Shown here: one piece after another, positions 28,805 through 35,061 of the stretch
How the letters are laid out: each line of letters begins with the position of its first letter
Position numbering within the stretch: position 1 is the stretch's first letter
NCBI RefSeq assembly: GCF_000364705.1
Contig: NZ_AQOH01000060.1
Location: 1 to 35,061 of the forward strand
Direction: 5' to 3'
Source of the DNA: Pseudomonas fuscovaginae SE-1
Lineage (GTDB): Bacteria; Pseudomonadota; Gammaproteobacteria; Pseudomonadales; Pseudomonadaceae
Length of the DNA: 35,061 nt
The notes under the pieces: generated by a model
Database searches by the model: none
What the model was told of the DNA's origin: nothing
The model's input: the letters and a program-made list of their open reading frames with translations, nothing else
Program-made: the position numbers and the translations under genes

Positions 28805-29718
28805 GATATATAGCCTGCTCGTGGAAGGGGATAGGCTGTAATGGGGTTTTCTGCGGGGAGGCCGGGCAAGAGGGCTCCTGTTTTCAAAAAAAAGCTAGCG
28901 GCAGAAGTATTTGCTTGCAAGTAAAAAGCATGTTGTCCAGTTGCCAGGTTTTTCTGAGGTTGGCAAGTTTCCATGTTTGGGTAAGCGTTCTTTTGCTGGT
29001 GTAGTCCGTTTCTTTGAGTTTTCCTGTTGTGAATATTTGCTGTCTGCTTTTTTATGTTTTTTGATTGTCATGGTTTTTCTCGAGGATATTTGTTTGATAC
29101 CTCTGGGTGACTCCTTGCGTACTCCAATGCGGCCGTCGAAGCGCGCTTCTGTCGAGCAGATAAACTCTTTTTCGTCGAGTTTGTGTAATTAAATGATAAA
29201 CATGTTCGTTGCACGGTCCTGGTCGTTGCGCAACATCCCGTCATGGCCTGTTCAGGCTGGGAAGTGCCCCGAGGGGCTCGATGCGGGGCCGTTTGGCGCT
29301 GGAGGCCGGTATTTCGAGAGGTTTCCAGAATTGCCGCCGGAGGCGCGGGTTATTTCTTGTTGCAGAAAACCAATGGACATTCAGTGCCCGGCATCTCTAA
29401 GGTTGATGTGTAATAAGCAAGGTGTAGTGAGTCGCATGTTTGTTCATTTTGTTTATTGGCGCCTTCTGCCGCTTCATGAGGCGATGTCGGCGCAGCGAGC
29501 CGGATGCTTGTAGCGCAGAATCTTCGGGTGGAGTCATCATCACCTCGATCTTGAAAACGGTACTTTTCTTGTGGTGCTTTTTTTGTAGGGCAATTCCTTG
29601 TTGTTTGTAGGGAAGGTCTTTGGCTGATACTGCCTGGGGTAGGCGCTATGCCCAGGAGGTTGTGACTAGGCTATTGTGCTGATTCTGAAAATTCGAACAG
29701 CGAAATTTGGACTTGCCC
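28805..29718. other. Lower-GC 914-bp region with no convincing gene
   Basis: This region has much lower third-position GC in any frame than the neighbouring genes. Two open frames (28911-29192 from a TTG, and 29193-29513 from an ATG) abut but have no ribosome-binding sites and no recognisable protein features. A GGAGGCC...GGGCTCC hairpin with a short T-run occurs at about 28857-28886 and T-rich tracts at 29556-29590. It may hold a small RNA, long regulatory leaders of the two flanking regulator genes, or decayed genes. I cannot decide from sequence alone. Confidence 0.5.
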
Positions 29719-30345
29719 ATGAATAAAGTGCTGATCGTGGATGATCATCCCGTCATTCGTCTTGCCGTACGTATGCTGATGGAACGGCATGGCTACGAAG
29801 TCATCGCGGAGACGGATAACGGCGTGGACGCCTTGCAACTGGCGCGAGAGCATACGCCGGACATTGTTATACTCGATATAGGAATTCCCAAGCTGGATGG
29901 GCTTGAAGTGATTGCCCGTCTAACTTCAATGGGGCTCTCTTTCAAGGTGCTGGTGTTGACCTCACAGGCCCCCGGTCATTTCTCCATGCGCTGCATGCAG
30001 GCGGGGGCTGCCGGTTACGTGTGCAAACAGCAGGACCTGACCGAGATGCTCAGCGCCATCAAGGCCGTTCTGTCCGGCTACAGTTACTTCCCCAACCAGG
30101 CATTGCACACCGTGCGTTCCAGCATGGGCAACGCCAGCGAGGCGGATATGGTCAACCGGCTGTCCGGTCGCGAGATGATGGTGCTGCAACAGCTGGCCAG
30201 GGGAAAGAGCAACAAGGAAATTGCCGATGGCATGTTCCTGAGCAACAAGACCGTGAGCACCTACAAGACACGCCTGCTGTTGAAGCTGAATGCCCGTTCC
30301 CTGGTCGACCTGATCGAGCTCGCCCAGCGCAATGGTCTGGTTTGA
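29719..30345 (+). CDS. Orphan NarL/FixJ-family response regulator
   Basis: A 208-residue regulator of the BvgA/EvgA/RocA-like type. The receiver domain has D8/D9, phospho-acceptor D53 (VILDIGIP), T81 and K103. A LuxR-type HTH follows at about 146-208 (LSGREMMVLQQLARGKSNKEIADGMFLSNKTVSTY). The start ATG at 29719 gives the usual MNKVLIVDDHPV; a TTG four codons earlier is less likely. No histidine kinase gene is adjacent, so the partner is unlinked. It is convergent with the PA3496-like gene across a terminator. Confidence 0.9.
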   Translation: MNKVLIVDDHPVIRLAVRMLMERHGYEVIAETDNGVDALQLAREHTPDIVILDIGIPKLDGLEVIARLTSMGLSFKVLVLTSQAPGHFSMRCMQAGAAGYVCKQQDLTEMLSAIKAVLSGYSYFPNQALHTVRSSMGNASEADMVNRLSGREMMVLQQLARGKSNKEIADGMFLSNKTVSTYKTRLLLKLNARSLVDLIELAQRNGLV

Positions 30346-30424
30346 GCGCCGTTCCGGCGGTGTGTGGGAGGCGTCGGCAAGGTCAGAATGACAAGGGCGG
30401 GACGACAAGCCTGTCGTCATAGCC

Positions 30425-30449
30425 AAAAGCCTCCGGACCGGAGGCTTTT
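30425..30449. terminator. Bidirectional terminator
   Basis: AAAAGCCTCCGG (30425-30436) and CCGGAGGCTTTT (30438-30449) pair perfectly. It lies between the convergent response regulator and the PA3496-family gene and can serve both. Confidence 0.9.
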
Positions 30450-30467
30450 GATGGAATGCTCACGTTA

Positions 30468-30647
30468 CTACAGGTCGAAATCGTAATCAGCCAACTGCTT
30501 TTGCAGGCGGCGTTCTTCCAGCAGGTTGTCGATGGTGCGCCGCTTGCTCAGATTGGTCTTCGCCACCTCTACCTGAGGCTCCGTTTCGTCCGAATCGACC
30601 TGTATCAGGTCGTCCTCTATATCCAGTGCTTCTTTATCGGTACTCAT
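30468..30647 (-). CDS. PA3496-family small protein
   Basis: A 59-residue acidic protein (MSTDKEALDIEDDLIQ... ending QLADYDFDL), small enough to be missed by length-filtered gene callers. GGAG lies eight bases before the ATG. The C-terminal half is strongly charged and helical (LSKRRTIDNLLEERRLQKQL). It resembles the Pseudomonas family typified by PA3496, placed beside nth, and annotated as a putative envelope integrity protein; the function is not established. It lies 107 bp downstream of nth on the same strand. Confidence 0.85.
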   Translation of the reverse strand: MSTDKEALDIEDDLIQVDSDETEPQVEVAKTNLSKRRTIDNLLEERRLQKQLADYDFDL

Positions 30648-30754
30648 AAAGTCAACTCCGGGCTAAGACTGCCGTTGGCGCTCCTTATATCGATAATTAC
30701 CGGTTGGGTAAAAAAGATTTTTTCAATCGACTTATCAATAATACTAATGGAGGC

Positions 30755-31393
30755 TCAATCGTCGGATGTCTTGTGCTTGTATTCGCACAGATCCTCGATT
30801 CGGCAACTGCCACAGCGCGGCTTCCGGGCCTGGCAGACGTAGCGTCCGAGCAGGATCAACCAATGATGGGAGTCGAGCAGGTATTGTTTTGGCACGAACT
30901 TCATCAACTGTTTTTCCACTTCCAGTACATTCTTCCCGGGGGCCAGCCCTGTGCGGTTGCTGACTCGGAAAATATGCGTGTCGACGGCCATGGTCGGCTG
31001 TCGGAAAGCGGTATTGAGTACCACGTTGGCGGTCTTGCGGCCAACCCCGGGTAATGCCTCCAGGGCTTCACGGGTTTGCGGCACCTCGCTGTCATGCAGC
31101 TCGATCAGCAGGCGGCAGGTTTCGATGACGTTTTTTGCCTTGCTGTTGTAAAGGCCGATGGTCTTGATGTACTCGGACAAGCCTTCGACCCCGAGCGCGT
31201 AGATCGCTTCGGGAGTATTGGCGACCGGGTACAGCCGCGCCGTCGCCTTGTTCACGCCGACGTCGGTGGCCTGGGCGGAAAGAATCACGGCAATCAGCAA
31301 TTCAAACGGTGACGAGTACGCCAGCTCGGTCTTGGGCTCCGGATTGTCCTCGTGGAGCCGACGGAAAATTTCCAGGCGTTTGGCGGCATTCAT
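30755..31393 (-). CDS. nth: Endonuclease III
   Basis: A 212-residue bifunctional DNA glycosylase/AP lyase removing oxidised pyrimidines. The helix-hairpin-helix LPGVGRKTANVVL carries catalytic Lys120, and Asp138 (VDTHIFRVSNR) activates it. The [4Fe-4S] cluster is bound by the C-terminal C-x6-C-x2-C-x5-C motif (CQARKPRCGSCRIEDLC). It starts seven bases after rnfE and so is last gene of the rnf operon. AAAGGA lies in the final codons of rnfE. Confidence 0.95.
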   Translation of the reverse strand: MNAAKRLEIFRRLHEDNPEPKTELAYSSPFELLIAVILSAQATDVGVNKATARLYPVANTPEAIYALGVEGLSEYIKTIGLYNSKAKNVIETCRLLIELHDSEVPQTREALEALPGVGRKTANVVLNTAFRQPTMAVDTHIFRVSNRTGLAPGKNVLEVEKQLMKFVPKQYLLDSHHWLILLGRYVCQARKPRCGSCRIEDLCEYKHKTSDD

Positions 31394-31400
31394 GGGGCAG

Positions 31401-32006
31401 TCATTTCCTTTGAAGCTCTCGGTGTGAGGTTGGACGCAGGGGCCAGGCTTGTTTCAGGGCCAGCAGCAGACCGAGCAGGATAAAGGCCCCCGGTATCAGT
31501 CCGGCCAGGTGCAAGCCGCTCGTTGCGGCGAATACCCTGACAGGTCCTGGGGTCGCCGAGCCGGTCCACCATTGCAGGTGGGCGAACAGCGTTCCGTTCG
31601 CCAGCAGTTCGCGCAGCAGCCCCAGGCAGATCGACAGGATGCCGAAGCCGGCGAACAAATGTACATTTTCTCTCAACCCGCCCGGGCGGAAAAAGCCCAG
31701 GTGTTCCAGGGCCAGGCATTGCGCGCCAAGCACGGTCAGGTAGAGGCCCAGGGCCTGCTGCAACTCCCATGACCAGGCCTGCAGCGCCAGCGACACCAGG
31801 CTGATGCTGGCCGCGGCGAGGAGGGCCTGTGCCGGCCATCTCAGGCTCGTATTGAGCCAGGGTTTCAGGACGCGGCTCGATGTCCCGTAGAGGACCGCCA
31901 CCAGCAGGCTTGCCAGCCACAGGGATGCCGCCTTGATGAGGGAGTCGCTGGCTCCGAGCAGAGGGGCAAGCATCAATGAGCCTGGCAGCAGTGGGCTTCT
32001 ATTCAT
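31401..32006 (-). CDS. rnfE: RnfE-like Rnf-Nqr membrane subunit, divergent
   Basis: A 201-residue protein with about six hydrophobic segments, positioned as RnfE. The family opening LLGLCPLLAV is replaced by LMLAPLLGAS, so the first cluster cysteine is Ala; the second Cys is probably retained in LGAQCLALEH. The signature LLRELLANGTLF and the GLIPGAFILLGLLLAL end are typical of RnfE. The ATG at 32006 lies inside the rnfG end (8-bp overlap). Assignment rests on order plus these motifs. Confidence 0.82.
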   Translation of the reverse strand: MNRSPLLPGSLMLAPLLGASDSLIKAASLWLASLLVAVLYGTSSRVLKPWLNTSLRWPAQALLAAASISLVSLALQAWSWELQQALGLYLTVLGAQCLALEHLGFFRPGGLRENVHLFAGFGILSICLGLLRELLANGTLFAHLQWWTGSATPGPVRVFAATSGLHLAGLIPGAFILLGLLLALKQAWPLRPTSHRELQRK

Positions 32007-32598
32007 GGGCCGGCTCTCCCAACAGTTGCTCGCGGTGCTCGTCGAAGTAGCGCAGGGCGTCATGGGTCGCCTCGACGGCTGCCCGTGAAGTGATCGTGGC
32101 ACCGGCCATCTGATCGAATTGTCCGCCGTCCGTTTTCAGTCTCCAGGCCGTGTCGGTGGGATCCGTGCGCGACTTGCCGAGAAAGGTGTCCAGCCAGGAG
32201 CCGCCATCCTCGGCAATCCTGGCGCCCAGTCCGGGTGTTTCCCGGTGCGACAGGGTTTTCACGCCCAGCAGCCTGCCGTTCGGGTCGATACCGATCAGCA
32301 ACTCGAGCGGCCCGCCGTAACCCTGAATTCTGCTCTGGAGCACGATGGCCACCGGTTTTCCCTGCTGCAGCATCCGATAGCCTTGAGTCAGGTTGCCACG
32401 GGCCTGCTCACTGGCGCTCAATACCAGCGATTGATGCCCATATTCACCGGGTGGTAGCACCTGGGCCAGCGTTCGTGTCTGGATAGCCAGTTGTTGCGCC
32501 TGGATGCGCGGGGTCACTTGTCTTTGCAGCCCCCAGGTCAGGCCTGCAAGCAGTGCTGCCAGGACGATCACAACCACCACCGAGCCGGTTCCGTTCAT
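31999..32598 (-). CDS. rnfG: Electron transport complex subunit RnfG
   Basis: A 199-residue protein with one N-terminal membrane anchor (GTGSVVVVIVLAALLAGLTW, about 3-22) and a periplasmic FMN-binding domain. The flavinylation motif is MAGATITSRA (covalent FMN on the Thr of GATxT). SHRETPGLGARI and FDQMAGATIT are family signatures. It overlaps rnfD by 4 bp and rnfE by 8 bp. It should carry electrons on the periplasmic side. Confidence 0.9.
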   Translation of the reverse strand: MNGTGSVVVVIVLAALLAGLTWGLQRQVTPRIQAQQLAIQTRTLAQVLPPGEYGHQSLVLSASEQARGNLTQGYRMLQQGKPVAIVLQSRIQGYGGPLELLIGIDPNGRLLGVKTLSHRETPGLGARIAEDGGSWLDTFLGKSRTDPTDTAWRLKTDGGQFDQMAGATITSRAAVEATHDALRYFDEHREQLLGEPAHE

Positions 32599-33587
32599 GG
32601 CGTGATGTGCTTGTCGCGACGGGATGACCAGCGCTCCATGGCCGGCACCGCCAGATTCATCAGCAGGACGGCGAAGGCCACGCCATCGGGATAGCCACCC
32701 CTGGTGCGGATGAGATAGGTGAGCACCCCGACGCCGGCGCCAAACAGCAGGCGGGCTCTGGCTGACGAAGGACCCGAGACCGGTTCGGTGGCGATGAAGA
32801 AGGCCCCGAGCATGGTCGCGCCACTCGACAGGTGAAACAGGGGGGATCCGCTGGAGTCCGAACCGCTGCCGTTCCAGCCGACCAGGCTGGCGAGGAACAG
32901 GCCGGCCAGCATCCCGACCGGGGCATGCCAACTGAAGACTTTCTGTCTCAATAGCCACAGGCCGCCGACGAGAAAGGCCAGGTTGACCCACTCGGTGCCC
33001 TTGCCGCCCCAACGACCGAAAGCGTCATGGCTGGCGAACAGTTCTTCCATGGTCAGGCTTTTATTGAGCCGCAGGCTGTCGAGGGCGGTCGCCTGGGCCC
33101 AGGCGTCGGGCTGGCCGGCCAGTTGCAGGCCGAATACCTGCTGCAGGCCGCCGAGCAGGTCCAGGCCATGGGACGCCGGCCAGTGTGTCATCGGCTGCGG
33201 GAAACTCACCAGCGCCAGGGCATAACCGAGCATCGCCGGGTTGAAGGGATTCTTGCCGATGCCGCCGTACAGGTGCTTGCCCGCCAGCAGGGCGCCAGCG
33301 CAGGCGAACACCGCCAGCCACCATGGCGCGTAGGGTGGCAGTGCCAGGCCGAGAAGGGTGGCGCTGACCAGCGCGCTGCGGTCTTGCAACGCGGGCCGCA
33401 GCGGACGTGCGCGCAGCCGCAGCACAGCGGCTTCAGTCAGCAGTGCGGTGCACGCGCACAGCAGCAGGTTGATCAGCACGCCCCAGCCATACAGCCCGAA
33501 CAGCACCAGTGCGCCGGGCAATGTGGCGAGCAAAACCCACTGCATGGCCTGTCGGATGCGCTTGTCCGGCAGATCAGGGCGCGACAT
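32595..33587 (-). CDS. rnfD: Electron transport complex subunit RnfD
   Basis: A 330-residue integral membrane subunit with about nine helices. [20 protein letters not shown] and [17 protein letters not shown] are family signatures; the SGAT Thr is the expected covalent FMN site. The C-terminal half has the usual [18 protein letters not shown]. The start is either ATG at 33587 (AGG nine bases upstream, preferred) or ATG at 33593. It overlaps the end of rnfB by 14-20 bp. RnfC, which normally lies just upstream, is absent. Confidence 0.9.
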   Translation of the reverse strand: MSRPDLPDKRIRQAMQWVLLATLPGALVLFGLYGWGVLINLLLCACTALLTEAAVLRLRARPLRPALQDRSALVSATLLGLALPPYAPWWLAVFACAGALLAGKHLYGGIGKNPFNPAMLGYALALVSFPQPMTHWPASHGLDLLGGLQQVFGLQLAGQPDAWAQATALDSLRLNKSLTMEELFASHDAFGRWGGKGTEWVNLAFLVGGLWLLRQKVFSWHAPVGMLAGLFLASLVGWNGSGSDSSGSPLFHLSSGATMLGAFFIATEPVSGPSSARARLLFGAGVGVLTYLIRTRGGYPDGVAFAVLLMNLAVPAMERWSSRRDKHITP

Positions 33588-34779
33588 GGACATCGACCTG
33601 GCGCTGGGCCTCCTCGAGCCTGCGCTGGGCGTCGCTCAGCTCCTGCGCCGAGGTATCGGGGTGGCGCTGCAGTTTGCCGAGTTCGGCACGGGCGTAGGCC
33701 AGTTCGGTTTTCAAGACCCTTAGTCGAGGATCGATCGGCCTTTTTTCGATACGAACCAGATCGGGGGCCGGTTTCCCGGAGGTATCCTCGGCGGCATGCA
33801 GGTCGCGCTCGGCCTGTGCGAGCGCGGCGCTGAGGAGGGCGACCTGCTCGGCTGGCGCCGTATTCGCCTCGGCCTTCTTCAGCTCGGCGCGGCGCATGGC
33901 CAACTGGATCTTGGCGTGCTTGAGTTCGGCATCCTGAGGCGTCGCAGGCGCCGGGGTGGCGGGAGCGGCGCTTTCCAGGCGGGCAAGGGCCCGTTCCGCG
34001 GCTTCGAACTGTTGCTGCAGCACCACCAATTGCGTGGCCTGCTCGGCAGTCGGTGGATGGCCGAAGGCCTTCAGGGATTTGTTCAACTGCGCACGGCTCA
34101 TGGCCACGTCGATCCTGGCCTTTTTCAGCGCGGCATCGGAGTCCAGTGCCTTTTGCGCCTTGACCCGTTCCAGGGCGGCCTTGACCGGGTCGCTTGCCGT
34201 GGCGTCGGTTTGCGCCGGGCGTGCCGCCCTGGCCTGGCGCTCGGCATTGCGCCGTTGTTCCTCGCCCTGCAGCCGGGCGTTGTGCCGGTCGAAGCGGCGC
34301 CGGGCACGCGCGCGTTTTTCGCTGCGTGCCTGCTGTTGCCCAGCGTCCTGGGCCAACCCGCCGATGATCGGCACGACATTGGCCGGCAGCGGATGCATTT
34401 CGATGCAGTCAACCGGGCAGGGCGCGACGCACAGGTCGCAACCGGTGCATTCGTCGAGGATCACCGTGTGCATCAGCTTGGCCGCGCCGACAATGGCGTC
34501 CACCGGGCAGGCCTGGATGCACTTGGTGCAACCGATGCATTCCGCTTCACGGATGAAGGCAACCTGCGGCGGCGCGGTGCCACGTTCCGGGTCCAGTTCC
34601 AGGACCGGCACCTGTAGCAGGCTGGCCAGCGCCGCGATGGTTTCGCTGCCGCCCGGTGGGCACTTGTTGATGGCTTCGCCCTTGGCGATGCCTTCGGCGT
34701 AGGGCTTGCAGCCCTGGTGGCCACATTTGCCGCATTGGGTCTGCGGCAGCAGTGCGTCGATGTGTTGGATCAGGCTCAT
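33574..34779 (-). CDS. rnfB: RnfB ferredoxin with an RnfC-like C-terminal tail
   Basis: A 401-residue protein, about twice the usual RnfB length. Residues 1-130 form the RnfB ferredoxin part: C16, C19, C24 and C40 bind one cluster, and C81, C84, C87, C91 and C111, C114, C117, C121 form two [4Fe-4S] clusters. The usual N-terminal membrane anchor (about 27 residues) is missing. Residues 143-190 resemble the basic region after the clusters of RnfC, and 200-396 hold three roughly 50-residue charged helical repeats at about 215-270, 284-332 and 350-396 (such as [15 protein letters not shown]). ATGA overlap joins it to rnfA. No separate rnfC exists in the window. Confidence 0.85.
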   Translation of the reverse strand: MSLIQHIDALLPQTQCGKCGHQGCKPYAEGIAKGEAINKCPPGGSETIAALASLLQVPVLELDPERGTAPPQVAFIREAECIGCTKCIQACPVDAIVGAAKLMHTVILDECTGCDLCVAPCPVDCIEMHPLPANVVPIIGGLAQDAGQQQARSEKRARARRRFDRHNARLQGEEQRRNAERQARAARPAQTDATASDPVKAALERVKAQKALDSDAALKKARIDVAMSRAQLNKSLKAFGHPPTAEQATQLVVLQQQFEAAERALARLESAAPATPAPATPQDAELKHAKIQLAMRRAELKKAEANTAPAEQVALLSAALAQAERDLHAAEDTSGKPAPDLVRIEKRPIDPRLRVLKTELAYARAELGKLQRHPDTSAQELSDAQRRLEEAQRQVDVHVAP

Positions 34780-35061
34780 GACTTGAACAGTCCGTTGAAA
34801 CCGAGAAAGGCCAGGGCCATCAGGCCGGCGCTGATCAGTTCGATCGGCAGCCCGCGAAACGGCAGGGGCACTTCCTCATGATAGGTACGCTGGCGCAGGT
34901 CGTGGAACAGAACCAGGGCCAGCCAGAAACCCAGGCCGCCGCCCAGGCTCGACAGCGCCGCATGCCCTGGGCCGTGGTCATCCTGGGTGGCGATCAGGGC
35001 CAGGCCGAGAATGCCGGCGTTGCTCAGCAGCAACGGCCACAGCCGCTCGAACGGCAGGGCC
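34776..35061 (-). CDS. rnfA: RnfA-like membrane subunit, 3' part
   Basis: The last 94 residues of an RnfA-type membrane protein that runs off the right edge. The ending [28 protein letters not shown] aligns with RnfA VPAPFRG...AGLMSLAFMGFSGL. At the conserved TTNCAVLG position it has LSNAGILG, so the cluster cysteine is replaced by Ala. The frame enters the window without a start, the first codons reading LPFERLWP. It is the upstream gene of the rnf operon, joined to rnfB by a 4-bp overlap (34776-34779). Confidence 0.82.
   Translation of the reverse strand, partial: ALPFERLWPLLLSNAGILGLALIATQDDHGPGHAALSSLGGGLGFWLALVLFHDLRQRTYHEEVPLPFRGLPIELISAGLMALAFLGFNGLFKS

Noticed and set aside
28911..29192. 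93-residue frame from a TTG
   Set aside because: No ribosome-binding site, no recognisable features, low coding bias; kept only as part of the unexplained region.
29193..29513. 106-residue frame from an ATG
   Set aside because: No ribosome-binding site and no protein features; probably not expressed.

Overview
The window is chromosomal DNA of a fluorescent-type Pseudomonas, most likely of the P. fluorescens group. It is GC-rich, has strong third-position GC in the genes, and carries Pseudomonas REP/REPIN elements between genes. It also keeps a gene order that, as I recall it, follows the P. aeruginosa PA35xx region: glp genes, argF, grxD-bfr-bfd-peroxiredoxin, rnt-pyrC-motY-argG, and nth-rnf. 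Most of the window is core genome. I see no prophage, insertion sequence, CRISPR array, tRNA or rRNA.

Layout. (1) 1-2200: a REP-derived tandem repeat, then a minus-strand operon of an arginase-fold protein and two small 4-TM SMR/EamA transporters. (2) 2204-9500: glpM, the sigma-54 two-component system AauR/AauS, and the acidic amino acid (Glu/Asp) ABC transporter AatJQMP, with a clear -24/-12 promoter and an AauR-type palindrome upstream of aatJ. (3) 9549-14834: the glycerol genes glpD, glpR, glpK and glpF, with GlpR-type operators before glpD and glpF. (4) 15207-18531: ybaK, a PhzF-family isomerase, an orphan ABC ATPase, and argF with an ArgR-type site over its promoter. (5) 18961-23841: an unknown 96-residue protein, a single-subunit molybdopterin oxidoreductase, and an iron/redox group (monothiol glutaredoxin, bacterioferritin, Bfd with a Fur box, 2-Cys peroxiredoxin). 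(6) 23914-28103: rnt, pyrC, motY and argG, the last with a second ArgR-type site. (7) 28265-30647: an unrecognised double-HTH protein, about 900 bp of lower-GC non-coding DNA, an orphan NarL/FixJ-type response regulator, and a 59-residue PA3496-family protein. (8) 30755-35061: nth and an Rnf-type electron transport operon running off the right edge.

The most unusual system is the Rnf operon. Read on the minus strand it is rnfA-rnfB-rnfD-rnfG-rnfE-nth, with no rnfC between B and D. RnfB lacks its N-terminal membrane anchor and carries a 270-residue charged, repeat-containing tail like the C-terminal tail of RnfC. RnfA and RnfE have each lost a cysteine at a position that normally helps bind the intramembrane [2Fe-2S] cluster. 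The RnfD and RnfG flavin-threonine motifs and all twelve RnfB cluster cysteines are kept. This suggests a remodelled Rnf complex that has lost its NADH module rather than a decaying operon.

Regulatory links visible in the sequence: glutamate sensing (AauSR to the sigma-54 aatJ promoter), glycerol (GlpR), arginine (ArgR on argF and argG) and iron (Fur on bfd). The glp genes are interrupted: glpM lies beyond the aau/aat block and is tightly coupled to aauR.
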